From contig JAJKFH010003762.1 of NCBI GenBank assembly GCA_023333565.1, forward strand, positions 1,736,001 to 1,800,000: DNA of 64,000 bases, read 5' to 3'. Shown piece after piece: positions 53,301 to 63,565 of this stretch (positions are counted from its first letter, which is position 1; each line of letters begins with the position of its first letter). Position numbers and translations under genes: made by a program. The notes beneath the pieces are model-generated. The model was not told where the DNA came from, did not search any database, and saw only the letters and a program-made list of their open reading frames with translations. The DNA is from Puffinus mauretanicus (Eukaryota > Chordata > Aves > Procellariiformes > Procellariidae).

Positions 53301-56300
53301 TCATAACAGAAACAAGAATTCCTTGTCTACAGTACAGACAGACATCAGTAAGAGGTACATCAAAAAATTCAAAATGGAAAAGGACAGTCTTTCTTGGAAA
53401 ACTGTTTTCTAAGGCAGTGCATTCCATCTGCGCGCAAACTAGCAATTTCTTCTAAGCAAAATGAGAATTACGTTAAATCTGATCTCTCTCATATTGAGAA
53501 TCCTTAACAGGCTGGTGTATAGCAGGTGTTTTAAAGGTGCGGGACAGGAGGCTGGCTCATTTCTGCAGCCTGATCTTATTCAGTAATGAAATCCAAGAAC
53601 CTTTTCAGGATCAGGAACGTGGTATGAGGTCTTACGAAGCGTTGCACAGTGGGTAGTCCAGACCCAAAAAGCATGTGCCAGCAGCACCAACCAAGTTGAC
53701 CCTACCAGTCCAGATACCGAAGGTGTCAATCTGAACAACAGCACTTGCATAAGTTTTCCCTCATACAGTTTTTCTGCAGAGTGAACAATGTGTTCTCCAT
53801 TGAGTCACTTGTATTCTTAGTCAGATCTCCTCTGCCTTTGGGAAACTTGTTGATAATTAGTTAACTTGATCATGTAACGCGTTTGGCAATCACGTTATTT
53901 ACTTTCTCATTAAGTTTTTTGGCCGTTATTCATTTTGTGCTCTTCCATATGTGACAGTTAATGGGATATTTTGGTATTTCTACAAAAGTTTGAACATAAC
54001 CATAAACACAGTCAACATCAGGTTGTGCTGATGGGTAAGGCATGAAGCTGCCCCAAACCTGAACAGTTCAGTGTATGCAGGATAGCTGAACAATGCATAA
54101 TACTCAAGAAAACAAGTGATCAGAATAAAGCAAAGCAGCTTAAGTCCACATGTGCAAAACTTAACTTTTTCCAAGACTCACATTCCCACTCAGGGGTGAC
54201 ATAATATAAAACAGACTGACGCTGTATAAAAATATGGCATCATTTATTGCAACATTCCTCTCACTGGTTTAATAATGATTTGAAAGAAAAACACCAATAA
54301 AAAAAGTTTTATTACTGTTGTAACTCTTCAAAATCTTGTAATCCGCTCAGGTTTCCATGTTGGCCTGCCTGCTTGTGCCTTAGATTCAGTCACTGGGACA
54401 TTGTTCGTTGCTGGTTCTTAGCAAAACGGATGATGCAGAGCTTATCTATTTCAGGCTAGGCCATATATCATGAGCAGGTTGCTGTTGAAGACTGCATCAT
54501 GTTGTGTCCCAAGGATTTCCCTCTGCGCCATCGGCCTCCGCTGAATTACAGAACCATCCTTGGATACCTCTTTTCTGCCTTCCTCTAGAATGACAGCTGA
54601 GTTTCTTCAGTGTCGGCCCTATTATTATTTTTATTTCAGCAGATATGTCCCCCAATTGCCAGTGCAAAGTATGGAGGGAGGAACTCCTGCTTCACAGTAA
54701 GAAACTACATAAATTGTTCTCAATCACTGCGCAAAGTCCCTTCTGATGAAGATTAAGCTTTAGGATTTTTTTTTTTCTGGCTGCATTTTTCCAGTTTTAT
54801 GGCTACACAGGTCTCTAGATGAAAGAAACTTATCTTGGCATCTAACGCTGGCGTACTCAACTCACTTCCAGATCATTTGCTTCTCCACTTTCTGTCTTCA
54901 TATCACAGATGGCAGGCTCTATCACCTCACTCAGCCATTGAATTGTGAGGAATCCTTGCCAGTTTCGGCTGCTTTAGCAAAGTCATATGGAAGTATACGC
55001 TCGCAAAGTCCAAGAATACTCACAGGAGGAATAGCAACAGATAGGCGACAGTTAGAAATGTTAATACGGAATAAGACAGCAAAAAGTGCTTGCGTACCCC
55101 ATCTCGCTGGGCTTTGCTGATTTAAGACTCTCACCAATGACACAGCTTAATCTCTCTGCTCCCCAGCTACTCACAGGTGGACAACACTGACCTCACCTTG
55201 GCTCTCTGCAGCTGTCAGCAAACTTCACGTAACAATTGTGGTTCAAATGCCTTTCTGTCATTACTCCAGATGTAGGTTGGTGAGCCAAACTGCAACACCA
55301 CACGTTTTCTTAATGCAGTCTGAGTGCCTCTATCCTCCATTGGCTACTCCATCACATTCTATTTTTGAGAAGGCGTCATACCCTTACCAGTAAAGACTTC
55401 CAGCTGTTTGGTTTTGGGTGGGGTTTTTTGGGCAAGGTCTTTCAAGTCAATCTGAACACGCAGGATTTAGTAGAGTGACTCACTTCCCCTTAAGAAGTTC
55501 TTCTCATTCATGTCTTCTTCTGTTGATAGATAGGTAAGATAAGAAAAGCACCCAGAAGAATTGAACAGGCACCCAGCATTTCATGCCCTGATGGGTAGCA
55601 GCCATTATCAGGACTTCTCAGTAAAACTCAGTGCAAGTTTGACAACAGCCACCTGTGCTACCCTCTTAAAAGTTGTCAGCCAGAAGAAGGTGAAGTTATC
55701 TTTGAACTGTCCTCAACCTTTCCAGTATGAATTCTCTTTGATAGATCCAAAAGTAGCTCTGGATTCTCACGCCAGTCCTGCTGGTAACATCATGAGACAC
55801 TGAAATCTATTTTCAACTGTCACCCACTCCCTGCAATGCACACTGGATGGTTAATGAATAGTTGGACAATATGTGCATTTATCTCCATACGTATCTCTCA
55901 GGCTTATGCTTTTTAAGTAGTCACAGGAAGGCTATGCGGGCTGCATATCCCGCAAATTCCCAAACTAGCAAATATGGGAAGCACTCACAGTAGCCAGAAG
56001 TTAAAAGCTCAGTTTAATTATCTTTCAACTTGTAATATCAAAAAGTCCCTAATGGACATTTACTGAGCTGGTCAGTTTATTAAAAACAAATTATTTATTT
56101 ATTACAGCTACCATGAATGAATGGGATAGGCCTAGGAATTTAGGAACAACATTAAAATTTAGAGATCTTTTCTTCTACAACTGAAATGCTTTTCAATTTC
56201 TGTCTGGACAAAGTTGTCTTAGTTAGCAGGCACTGAACACGCTGGGAACTTCTGTAGAAAGGGCTGCAAAGGCACAGAAGGTCTTACTCTATCTTTGAAG

Positions 56301-58180
56301 GAACTCTTTGTCACTTCAGCGTGCTCAGCTTCCAACCCATCCTCACTGACTACAGAACTTTCAGGTAGGAAATAAATGTACCCTTGCCCCCAAGGTTAAG
56401 TGAGAGCTGAAGCAGGTATCAAAGATTTAAGTTTTGGACTTGGCAGCCAATTCCTCACCATGGGGTCCTAGGTTTTTACCAATTCTAGCTACCACTTATT
56501 ACATAAGAGCTTTGAATTTTCCCATAGGGACACCTCACTTTGCTGCTCACGTATACGTAAACAACTCGTGGGCTTGTTCCCAGCCACAACACGGTAAAGC
56601 GCATATTTCTTTAACAGCACGTGCTAGAATTGAATCATGTTTTTAATTCCTAGATAATTTCATTTATTGTATCAATGTGACTGTAATCTTTAACAAATGT
56701 TTCATTAGTATTGTCTTACGGTCTGACTTTTAAAAATTCAGAAGGCATTGAGATGATAGAAATACTAAACTGAAATTTTATTGAAGAAATCCAAGTTTGG
56801 CAGAAGACTGAATCAAAATCACCTCTTACATTGGTCCTTGTCTTAAAATCCAGTTGTCAGCCTGTTCTTCCCTCAAGCACTGCATATACTATGCAGTTTC
56901 TTTTAAGTTTCAGTTTTTGTAGGAAAAAATAGAAAAAATAATTCTTAAAATGATGTGCGAATGCTTGATCAAAGAGAAGAGTCATTTTGGCCCAAAGGCC
57001 TTTTGTCTCACGAACTCTAAGCAATCAGGTCTATAGGTATAATTTTTCAGATATAGGTTACATTACTCATGAAAATATCTTACACTTGTAGTATCAGGTC
57101 ACATTGGCAGGAGGCAGACACATTTGCGTTCACAAGGCAAAATGAAGCAATGACATTTACACTACAGCTTTGCAGGTAGAAATGGACTGTACTTACCTGG
57201 CTGTAGTTCTGATGGTGTTATCTTTATTGTGGTTGTGCTCTTTGCTCACCTTTTCTGCAGGGGAACATACATGTTTTTTTGTGATTAGCATATGTCATAT
57301 TTTCCCTATCAGGTTTTATTCAGTAGGACTATTTTAATGCTTTCTGATAAGAGCATAATCCACAGTAATTTAGGGTAAATGGTTACAGCATGATTAGAGA
57401 GTGGGCATGACTTTATTTAAACTAACACCCAACAAATTTTTTCATATTTCAGTGTCATGCTGCATGCAAAGTGTGCAATACAAGCATTCATTAAATACAG
57501 TGCTGATATCATTGCCTTTTTGTAATTGCTGAGGTCCACCTTCTTTGTCAAAAGAAACGGACAGCGCAGCCCCAGGAGCACTGCATGCTGCAGCCACTGG
57601 CCACTTACGCCAGTAACTGCCATCTATAGGTTCCCCTATCCTCGTCTGGATCAACCAGTTGTCACAAATTATTTAATTAGCTTTCAAAAATACAAGAGTT
57701 GAACTCCGGCTTTTCCAATTCAGTTCAAATATTGTGAACCTGACCTGACTGTCACAGTGCTCTAAAGCATATGCTAACTATGGGGGACATTTGGCAAGGC
57801 TTTTGCATTTCAAATGTGAGGGTATTATTTTTCAGCCTTAGCAATCTCACACTTTCATAGCACCTTAATGGTTAAACGCAATCTCTTTTTGTTCTTTAAA
57901 TTCAACGATCAACTATTTCCACTGCTTTTACCTGATAACTGGAAGAGCAGCTCGGATGCCATCTTCACTGATATATCTTGGCTGAATAGATTTCTTTCTG
58001 GGAGCACACGACCTTCTGGTGCCTTCTGTATGTGTTCGTTAATGTCTCGCCCTAATAAAGTGCTGTAGCCAACATTTTGGCTGGGTTGGCTGGGTGACAC
58101 TGAAGCCTGCGAATCATGAATGTCAACTTCCATTGGTTCTTCCTTTATCTTTACCATCTGGGTTTCTTTGTAACTCTCAG
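19546..58180 (-). CDS. ZNF827: ZNF827 (C2H2 zinc finger protein 827), partial, nine C-terminal coding exons
   Basis: The minus-strand exons 58180-57932, 57254-57197, 52611-52508, 30115-29978, 28453-28282, 26810-26644, 23634-23443, 23350-23173 and 20353-19546 join in phase to about 688 codons ending in TGA. I recognise the product as ZNF827 from the order of its segments: a KIKEEP acidic/SUMO-type segment, a serine-rich linker, 11 C2H2 fingers and a C-terminus ending in LTERAETV. Established for the family: a nuclear DNA-binding protein that recruits the NuRD complex through its N-terminus, including at telomeres that use the ALT pathway, and that affects chromatin and splicing. The NuRD-binding N-terminus and first finger cluster are not in this window and should lie above base 64000. 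Every intron I placed has GT and AG ends. Exon borders were read by eye, with no transcript support. Confidence 0.93.
20354..23172 (-). other. ZNF827: ZNF827 intron between exons w8 and w9 (2.8 kb)
   Basis: Donor GTAAGG, acceptor TTGCCAG. No repeat or embedded gene was recognised. A GC-richer stretch lies near 21000-21300. Confidence 0.75.
23173..23350 (-). CDS. ZNF827: ZNF827 exon w8: two C2H2 fingers
   Basis: 178 bp, acceptor TTTTTCAG. The exon ends CTCAA and the donor begins GTAAGG. It encodes G-F-E, then finger CVFC...HLQIH, linker L-I-T-R-M-F-E, finger CDVC...HKKCH, and T-V-P-T-G-G-L plus two bases of Lys. If the donor is not used, translation reads Lys and then TAA, which lies inside the donor at 23171-23169. 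Intron retention would therefore truncate the protein right after these fingers. Confidence 0.92.
23351..23442 (-). other. ZNF827: ZNF827 intron between w7 and w8 (92 bp)
   Basis: A very short intron with donor GTAAAA and acceptor TTTTTCAG. It is AT-rich and has no room for other features. Confidence 0.85.
23443..23634 (-). CDS. ZNF827: ZNF827 exon w7: serine-rich finger-free linker
   Basis: 192 bp, acceptor TTTTCAG, donor AAAG/GTAAAA. It encodes about 64 residues: [10 protein letters not shown] followed by a serine run ([16 protein letters not shown]), a charged stretch, then N-N-L-L-V-I-S-V and E-E-K-S-E-K. Low complexity and probable disorder separate two finger clusters. It is in phase at both ends, so it can be skipped without a frameshift. 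It is followed by a very short 92 bp intron. Confidence 0.92.
23635..26643 (-). other. ZNF827: ZNF827 intron between w6 and w7 (3.0 kb)
   Basis: Donor GTGATG after 26644, acceptor TTTTCAG before 23634. It contains the ancient CR1 at about 24630-25185. Nothing else was recognised. Confidence 0.75.
24630..25185 (+). mobile_element. ancient CR1 LINE fragment in ZNF827 intron
   Basis: Plus-strand blocks match the end of the CR1 reverse transcriptase region: CTTGGGGACCAGAGTAATAG, GGAATGAAATTTAATAGTAC, a degraded middle, then TCTATAAATATACTAAGGG and GGCACAAGAACATATG. It is heavily diverged with an interrupted centre (about 24890-25030) and keeps no open frame. It is antisense to ZNF827. Confidence 0.7.
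26644..26810 (-). CDS. ZNF827: ZNF827 exon w6: two C2H2 fingers
   Basis: 167 bp, acceptor CCTGCAG, donor CACAG/GTGATG. The first Cys of finger 3 of the window (CHVC...HMSLH) sits right at the exon start. The second finger uses C-T-A-C and ends H-V-N-S-K-H, a longer H-x4-H spacing. The two fingers are separated by [11 protein letters not shown] rather than a TGEKP-type linker, so they are atypical. The exon ends in K-H-T with one base of the next codon. Confidence 0.92.
26811..28281 (-). other. ZNF827: ZNF827 intron between w5 and w6 (1.5 kb)
   Basis: Donor GTGAGG, acceptor CCTGCAG. It contains a short CR1 3' tail at 27531-27595 and otherwise no recognised feature. Confidence 0.75.
27531..27595 (+). 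mobile_element. short CR1 3' end relic
   Basis: Resembles the terminal block of CR1: GGGGGATGGACTAGATAATC, CAGCAGGTC, then TTCTATGATTTTG in place of the usual TTCTATGATTCT repeat. Only the last 65 bases are recognisable. Confidence 0.5.
28282..28453 (-). CDS. ZNF827: ZNF827 exon w5: one C2H2 finger plus acidic linker
   Basis: 172 bp, acceptor TTTTTTCAG, donor CAG/GTGAGG. It begins EERKYK, then a finger CHLC...HLTVH, followed by about 30 residues of Ser/Thr/Asp-rich linker ending in K-K-H-P-Y-Y-Y and two bases of a Ser codon. The finger is joined to that of exon w4 by a split linker, so the two probably act as a pair. Phase: takes two bases from w4 and gives two to w6. Confidence 0.92.
28454..29977 (-). 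other. ZNF827: ZNF827 intron between w4 and w5 (1.5 kb)
   Basis: Donor GTAAGC, acceptor TTTTTTCAG. It splits the linker between two fingers. No repeat or embedded gene was recognised. Confidence 0.75.
29978..30115 (-). CDS. ZNF827: ZNF827 exon w4: one C2H2 finger
   Basis: 138 bp, acceptor GGCATAG, donor CAG/GTAAGC. It encodes [18 protein letters not shown], then a finger with C-x2-C (CDVC) and H-x3-H (HLSLH). The finger closes at the exon's end, so the inter-finger linker (HT-EERKYKC, a variant of TGEKP) is split by the intron between w4 and w5. Length is divisible by three with the same phase at both ends, so this exon could be skipped without a frameshift, removing one finger. Confidence 0.92.
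39663..40800 (-). mobile_element. ancient CR1/L3-like LINE, about 1.1 kb
   Basis: The plus strand begins at the element's 3' end with ATCACAGAATTAGAGCTGGAA and GAACCTCTGGAGCCATCTAG, then continues through blocks typical of the antisense of old CR1/L3: a C-rich CTCCTCTCTTTTCTTCTCCAAACT stretch, GCAGAGCCCAAAATTGAATTC, GTGTCACCAGGACATTTAATAAACACG, ATCATCCACGACATGAATAAA and GACCCTTGCAGAACC. It is strongly decayed with no usable reading frame. The upper boundary is soft. Confidence 0.7.
43393..43433 (+). mobile_element. left part of an old CR1 split by an LTR
   Basis: The sequence ATGATTAAGGGATTGGAGCATCTGTC matches a CR1 block that normally continues as ..AGGAAAGGCTGAGAGAGCTGGGACTGTTCAGC. That continuation is found only at 45745 onward, after the LTR. 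The left edge is approximate because upstream sequence is too decayed. Confidence 0.6.
43711..45419 (-). mobile_element. CR1 LINE, 5'-truncated, inserted in the LTR
   Basis: The plus strand opens with the CR1 3' end in antisense (ATCATAGAATCACAGAATAG, GGATTGGAAGGGACCTTTAA, CATCTGGTCCAACCCCCCTG) and continues for 1.7 kb through the reverse transcriptase region up to CCATATCCCGGGTAACCAAG. The 5' part, including the endonuclease region, is missing, as is usual for CR1. It is the least diverged repeat in the window and so is inferred to be the youngest of the nest. It lies in the sense orientation relative to ZNF827. Confidence 0.9.
43800..45119 (-). pseudogene. CR1 reverse transcriptase ORF, broken
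   Basis: The frame at 44890-44411 carries reverse transcriptase landmarks: [22 protein letters not shown] and the catalytic-type F-A-D-D-T-K-L (F-A-D-D codons at 44595-44584). The C-terminal part continues in another frame at 44336-43800 ([10 protein letters not shown] and [12 protein letters not shown]). In-frame TGA codons occur at 45088-45086 and 44941-44939, and frameshifts near 44440 and near 44300 separate the pieces. The copy cannot make a full enzyme. Confidence 0.85.
45740..46110 (+). mobile_element. right part of the old CR1 split by the LTR, with CR1 3' end
   Basis: Continues the CR1 begun at 43393: AGGAGAGCTAGGACTGTTCA, GCCTGGAGAAGAGAAGGCTG, GTATAAATATCTGG, GAAGCCAGGCTCTTCTCAGT, GATGCCCAG, a homopolymer-expanded CACTTTTTTTTTTTTACTG, CACTGGCACAGCTTGCCCAG, and an end block CAACCATTCCGTGATTCTCTG. 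It is moderately diverged with no open frame. Confidence 0.8.
49795..50035 (+). mobile_element. possible old CR1 3' fragment
   Basis: Blocks AAATTCAGGCTGAAA, a CCTTCAAAGGGGTGAGCTTC stretch and GTTTAAGATGGATCTTGATAA resemble the late 3' part of old CR1 copies. The similarity is weak and the borders unclear. Confidence 0.4.
52508..52611 (-). CDS. ZNF827: ZNF827 exon w3 (serine/phenylalanine-rich linker)
   Basis: 104 bp. The acceptor TTCCTGTAG lies just above 52611 and the donor GTCAGA just below 52508. It encodes about 35 residues beginning [14 protein letters not shown] and ending near L-H-G-R-T-A-A-P. There is no finger. The segment is rich in Ser, Phe and Pro and looks disordered. It is separated from w2 by a 4.6 kb intron and from w4 by a 22.4 kb intron. 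The donor GTCAGA is weaker than the other donors in this gene. Confidence 0.88.
52612..57196 (-). other. ZNF827: ZNF827 intron between w2 and w3 (4.6 kb)
   Basis: Donor GTAAGT, acceptor TTCCTGTAG. AT-rich; I recognise no repeat or embedded gene in it. Confidence 0.75.
57197..57254 (-). CDS. ZNF827: ZNF827 exon w2 (58 bp linker exon)
   Basis: A very short exon between acceptor CTGCAG (ending at 57255) and donor CAG/GTAAGT (starting at 57196), which is a perfect consensus. It encodes about 19 residues, [19 protein letters not shown], plus two bases of a Ser codon. No domain is visible; it is part of the polar linker before the finger block. Phase matches both neighbours: it completes the codon left open by exon w1 and passes two bases to w3. 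The match to the ZNF827 linker as I remember it supports the call despite the size. Confidence 0.88.
57255..57931 (-). other. ZNF827: ZNF827 intron between w1 and w2 (677 bp)
   Basis: Donor GTAAAA, acceptor CTGCAG. No feature was seen inside. Confidence 0.8.
57932..58180 (-). CDS. ZNF827: ZNF827 exon w1: SUMO-motif and [11 protein letters not shown] segment
   Basis: 249 bp, first ZNF827 coding exon inside the window. The acceptor TTTGCAG precedes 58180 and the donor follows 57932 (CAG/GTAAAA). It opens with two bases that complete a split Ala codon and ends with one base of the next codon. It encodes a finger-free regulatory stretch. M-V-K-I-K-E-E-P contains an I-K-E-E core that fits the psi-K-x-E SUMO acceptor consensus. 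The later segment [17 protein letters not shown] is a short amphipathic motif that I recall as repeated upstream in vertebrate ZNF827. SUMO modification is inference from the motif. The preceding exon was not found in 58181-64000. Confidence 0.9.
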
Positions 58181-60442
58181 CTGCAAATATGTATTTCAAA
58201 AAATAAACAACCGCCACAATTATTTAATTAGGCTACAATTTTTCAGAGTAGTCAAAGCAGGAATCACAATTCCAGACTTATAATTTGTATACCGTATCAC
58301 TGCAAATGGTAAGGGAAGCAAGCAGCTGACTGCTACAGTATTCTTCTGGGGGTATTAATAGAAGCAATCTCTTGAAAATAATTTTTCAAACTGAAGAGCA
58401 GAAAACAGTTGCATATTTGTAAATATGAGAGTTATATCACTTTCTATGAATACTGGGTGATCACACACCAGTTAGTAAAGCTTCATTTTTATTTATTATA
58501 TGAAGTTGCAACTACACGCCAGCTCTCCAAAGGTGGGCACTGAAGACCTCTTACAAACTCTAAATTACTCTTTATCAGCAGAAGTAGCAGTGCAGACAGT
58601 CAGAAGTATTGGTATGGGGATAGGGATGGAGGAGGAAACCTCATCCTCTTCTGCTCTCTTTCTCTTTTATGGAAAATTCCAGACAACTATGTGAAGAACC
58701 GATTTGTTATACCTGCATATGCTTTTAAGATGAGAGGAGTATTCTGGGGCCCATTATTTTATAAAGTCTGATTTTGTAACAAGCATAGATATTCCCTCAT
58801 ACATTACAAGATCCAATAACCTTAATGACCAGTTGCCATAAGCCCATATCCTTCCCTCCTTGCCTTCCTCTCCAGTGGCCTAGGTCTAGCAAACAAAATC
58901 ATAGTCTAGAAGCCAATTTGTAGTTCACTTTCTACACTTGAGATTCCCCAGGTGCTGCTGAATGCTCTGGTTTGGCTGCAAGATAAGTGACCATTTTTTC
59001 TTCAGAATAAAAGCTCTGAAATCGCAAAAGCAGGGCTCCAAGGTAATTTGCCTACAACACCCCAAATACCTATAGAGCCCTTTTGATTCAGACTTTCTGC
59101 TGTGAAAAAAAGAAGTTGAAGACCTGTAGAATTTATTCTCAATTTAGTTTCAGAGAAAGATGATGAGTTTTTTTTTAATGATCTTCATTCAGAGTGCTCC
59201 TGAAAGGACACTGGTATCATGGCAGAACTGCCCAACCAGGTGTTGCCTCTGCTGGCTGGATGCTGACCAGACACTCCGGAAACAGGCAGCCTAAGACAGG
59301 CAATATGCCTGGGAGAATCAAGAAAATAAATAAATGCATGAACACAGTTAAATACCAGAAAGGCCATCCAGGTAAGGAATCATTCCAACAAAAAAATGTA
59401 CATGGGATTTATTAATTTTGCCTAAACCTGTACATGTACTTCTGGTGCTAGCCAAGATACTGAAAACCTTAAGGAAAATCTGCTTCTGTTTGCTCATGAT
59501 TAGCACATGCCCTAAGTTGTCACCTATGCAGCTCCACAGCTAGAGTCAAGGGAAAACGTGAGTTTGAATTGCTCAGACTTCATGAGCCAAAGAAGGAAAA
59601 GGCAACCCTAGCACCCAGGGAAAGAGGCCGTGGTAGAGGGTAGGGACAGGCACGCTGCAGCACACACAGCCAGAGCAGCAGAGAGCTTAGATGCTGAGTG
59701 GATTAGGAAACAGAGAGAGCAGTCTGGCCCTTGTCCAGACTGGGGGGACATGATCAGATCTGTCACTGTGGGCCAGCGTGTTAACTGGTGCAGACAGGGG
59801 CTGGCTATCCTGATAGCATCAGGTCACTGATGGAGGCACTCTGCACAATCAGTTTCCTCACATGGAAGTTTCCTTGTCAACTGTCAAATTTTACTACTTA
59901 GAAGGCTCTGATATTAAAAATAAATAAGTGAACACCAGTTCATATGAAAAAGCCCAAACACAAACAGTATTTTCAATTAACTTTGGGTCAGAGAGAATAA
60001 AGGGGGGAGTGTGGGCATGTGTGTTTGAATCCACTAACTCCACTTGATAAATTAATCTGTTGCTGCTCTCTCTGTTTCCCCCCCGCTCTCTAACTCACAT
60101 ATGAATGTGAGCCTCACAGATTTTATTCCAAGTGTGAATGTTTCAAACACCACCAGGCCTTTTGTTTTCAATTACGCAATATTACAATGAATCTCAGAGG
60201 CACCAAAACATGGTTTGGTCATCCCTGATAACATTCACAAGCTAGTCAACTGGTTGGTGTCATCTTGTAGTCTCTAGCCAAAGACGAACAGAATCTCTTT
60301 AGCATGAAGGCATACGCATTCCACATAAAATTAAACTGATGTGTATCACCAAGTCCTTTTTCATTCCTCTGGTTTCTTCCTCTCCCCACATTCCTGTTGT
60401 TCTTAAGTGGAGAAAAAGTGGCTTTGCTGCCTACAGCTCTTT

Positions 60443-60463
60443 AAAAAAAAAAAAAAAAAAAAA
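60443..60463 (+). repeat. poly(A) run of 21
   Basis: An uninterrupted A run on the plus strand. The sequence before it shows no poly(A) signal or recognisable retrocopy, so I treat it as a simple repeat. Confidence 0.8.
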
Positions 60464-62479
60464 TCGAAGCCAGGAGATAAAAGCTACTTGGATATGTTCC
60501 AGGAACGATTTACATGAAGTGCTTTCAGTCTTTTCTTATGACATTTCTTGACATTTAAAAGAAACGTATAAACATTGATAAAGATCTTTACCATCTATGA
60601 TCCACCAGATACATTTCAGACTTTGGAAATTTTCATAGTGAGTTCTCGACTGAAGACAAGTTAGAAATATCATATAATGCCTTTTTTGTGCTGTTAAGCA
60701 GATTTTTTTTTTTTTTAATTTAAAACTTCCATTAGCCTCTTACTATAAAACCACAGAACATTGCATCTGTGTTGAAAAGTGTAAAAATAGCATGCTGTGC
60801 ATTGAAAGTGAACACAGAACAGCAAAGGAACAGCATCAGCATCAGGTAACACTGTCAATCAAAAGCTCAGGTAACTCCGCAAACAAATGACTTCTTCAGA
60901 TGTCTGACAGACCGAGCTCTGCACCCAGCTACCAAATTTAGGTGCAGAGTCAAGCTGACCTTTGCTGCTCTCTCTGCTTTTAAAATATTCTTTCTATTTC
61001 TGTTCCTGCTCCACAGTTTAATTCCCTGTCCTGCAAATGCTTTTGAATCAGACAAACTGATACGACCCCAACGAAGGCCAGAGTTGAGCAATACCGATGA
61101 CCTTTTCTCCCTCACAATCAGCTAGCACTCAAATTGCCCTAACTAAATTTACATATTTGATCATTTCCTTTGACCTTTATCTTCCCAGCTGCACTCTTTT
61201 GATCTGACAGAATGTCCCTGCCAAATGTGAATCCTGTCATACTCCGATTCCCAAAAGCAAACACACACAGAAGACTGAAGGAGGGTCTCTATGATAAGAT
61301 TTTACAAGAGCTAACGAAAGGGAACCACAGTCAGTCTGTCCCATGAGCAGCAATCACAGGCATACAACCCAGCTGTGCTAGATCTTGTGCTGGCAAAAGA
61401 CTGTAATTAAGGTTATGCCCATAACCATTTTACCATACAGGCAAACTGTAACTTCTTGAAGATTATTTTCCCTTCTGTACTGTACAGACAGTTCATTTGT
61501 GGAGTAAGGTGATACCCCTTATTTCCTTACATAGGTATCTCACGTGGTCATAGCGCAGCTAAAGTTTTTCAAGTCAAGGATTGGTAAACCGAAAGGTCTC
61601 TTGGTTCAAATAATTAAAATCACGATAGCTTTGGCTTTTTGCCACTTTTGCATTTCTCCTTGAGTAGATGGGCTATGTTAAATAAACTGCAATGTATCAG
61701 AACACAAAGTTAGTATACGAGAGTCATTTTCTTCACGCCAGATTTTTATAAAAGTACAGACATCTAATTCCTAGCAAAAATCAGCGGGGAATAAAGACTC
61801 AAGTAGCTTTAAAGTATCAAGACCGTGATCTCCTAAACATGGTCTGCTATTCATTCAAAACTAACCTAGACGAAGCTCAGAAAAACAGCACAGCAGTGAA
61901 CATTGCTCATCTGGCAGAAGATGAACTAAATCACCTAATACGCCTTTTTCTGCTGTAATACGGAAACAGTTTAACAAAATAAGAGAAAATTATTGCATAC
62001 ATGGATGTACTATCATCAAGCCACAGAAATGCTGTTTCTTTACAGAGCAGTTTAACTTTTCATCAGCTTATCTATAAAAGCTTCAGTGAACTTCACCCTA
62101 TTCACATCGAGTGAGACAATTTTCCACATCAGATATGAAAAATGCAGTATTGGACAGGCTTGTTCCAGGAGGAAGTAATTTCTTCCACAGCTTTCAGGTT
62201 CTCTGGCATTCACAAGTGCAAGGAATTGCAAAGTAGTGGCACTTGCTAAAAAACCCCAAACACAACAGAAACACAGAACAATACTTGTGCTACCTAAAAG
62301 CTCAGGGTACAGCATTCATCCCTGAAGGCTTGACAATGTCACCTCAAGAAGGTGTAGCAGCAAGAGTGCCTCTGAAATTTACTCTTAGACAACACCTATC
62401 TACAGCCTAGGACAGAGATTGCCAAGTTTTAGAAAGAGCTTATTCAAGCTACTTCTCTTAGAAAGTTGGGACTACCACA

Positions 62480-63125
62480 ATCCAACGCAAGTTGTGCACA
62501 AGTCAGCAATGTGCCCTTGTGGCAACCAAGGCCAACCATATTCCGGGCTAATAACCGTATTATCAAACCTGTAGTCATCAGATGGAGAGAGGAGATTCTT
62601 ACCCTCTATTCTGCACTTATGAGACTGCATTTAGAGTACTGTGCCCCATTTGGGGCTCCCCAGTACAGGACAGACACTGACATCCTGGAGCATGTTCAGC
62701 GGAAGGCTACCAAAATAGCTAGGGGGCTGCTGCAGGGACATAAGAGGAGAACAGCGAAGAGAGCTGGGTTTGTTCAACCTTAAGAAAAAAACACTAAGGG
62801 GACATTTTATTGCTGTCGACAACTCTCTAAGGTATACAGGGAAGGTATAGAGAAGGTAGAGTCCGACTTCTTTCAGAAATGCACAGTGATAGTATAGAAG
62901 TCGACAGACAACTTGAAACATGGGAAATTATATATGGAGAAAAATAAATTCACTGTCAGGATGGTGAAATGCTGGCACAAGTTGCTGAGAGAGGTTGGGT
63001 TCTCCATCCTTGGACACATTCAAAACTTAATAAGACCCTCAGCAGCCTGGTCGTGTTGGACCTGCTTTGAGCGAGAGTTTGGATTAGATGAACCCTGGAG
63101 GTCCCCTCCAAACTAAATTATTCCA
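62480..63125 (+). mobile_element. old CR1 LINE fragment (end of RT region and 3' end)
   Basis: The open frame 62466-62783 contains [13 protein letters not shown] and [12 protein letters not shown], the conserved C-terminal part of the CR1 reverse transcriptase protein. The DNA then continues through GGATGGTGAAATGCTGGCAC, CTCCATCCTTGGACACATTC, TTTGGATTAGATGAACC, CTGGAGGTCCCCTCCAA and ATTATTCCATGAAT, the CR1 3' end. It is diverged and non-functional. Confidence 0.8.
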
Positions 63126-63565
63126 TGAATCATCGGCACTAGATCAGCTCAGCTGCAGGTTTATCTAGCAGAATTTTCAAAACCTCCAAGCAAGGGAAAG
63201 CTACAGCATCCTTGGGTAACACTTGTTCTAGTGCTGCGCTAGAAATTTTTCTTAATGTCCACTCTGAACCTTCCAAGCTGCAGCTGGTGGCTGTCGCCCC
63301 TTCTTTTACCATCTGCTACTACAGAGAAGAGTTTGACTCCACTGCTTTTCTAAGTTTCCTTCAAGTAGTTGCAGGCTGTGATTAGATCTGCCTTTAAGTC
63401 ACTCTTTGCCAGACTGAACAGGCCCAGTTCCCTCAATACCTCCTTGTAGGTCATGAGTCCTAGACCCTTAATCAGGTCTGCTGCCTTCCTCTAGACTGTC
63501 TACTAATTCTCAACAATCCTTTTGAACCAGGGAGCCCAAAACTGGTACAGTATTCCACATGTGGA
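63126..63565 (-). mobile_element. CR1 LINE fragment in inverse orientation
   Basis: The plus strand shows antisense CR1 blocks: TTGTTCTAGTGCTGCGCTAG, CTTCAAGTAGTTGCAGGCTG, CAGACTGAACAGGCCCAGTT, CCCTCAATACCTCCTTGTAG and GGAGCCCAAAACTGGTACAG. It abuts a plus-oriented CR1 on each side. The first 60 bases are too decayed to assign. Confidence 0.7.

Noticed and set aside
60339..60463. Possible processed retrocopy ending in a 21-A tail
   Set aside because: There is no poly(A) signal before the tail, no recognisable coding sequence and no target duplication seen.
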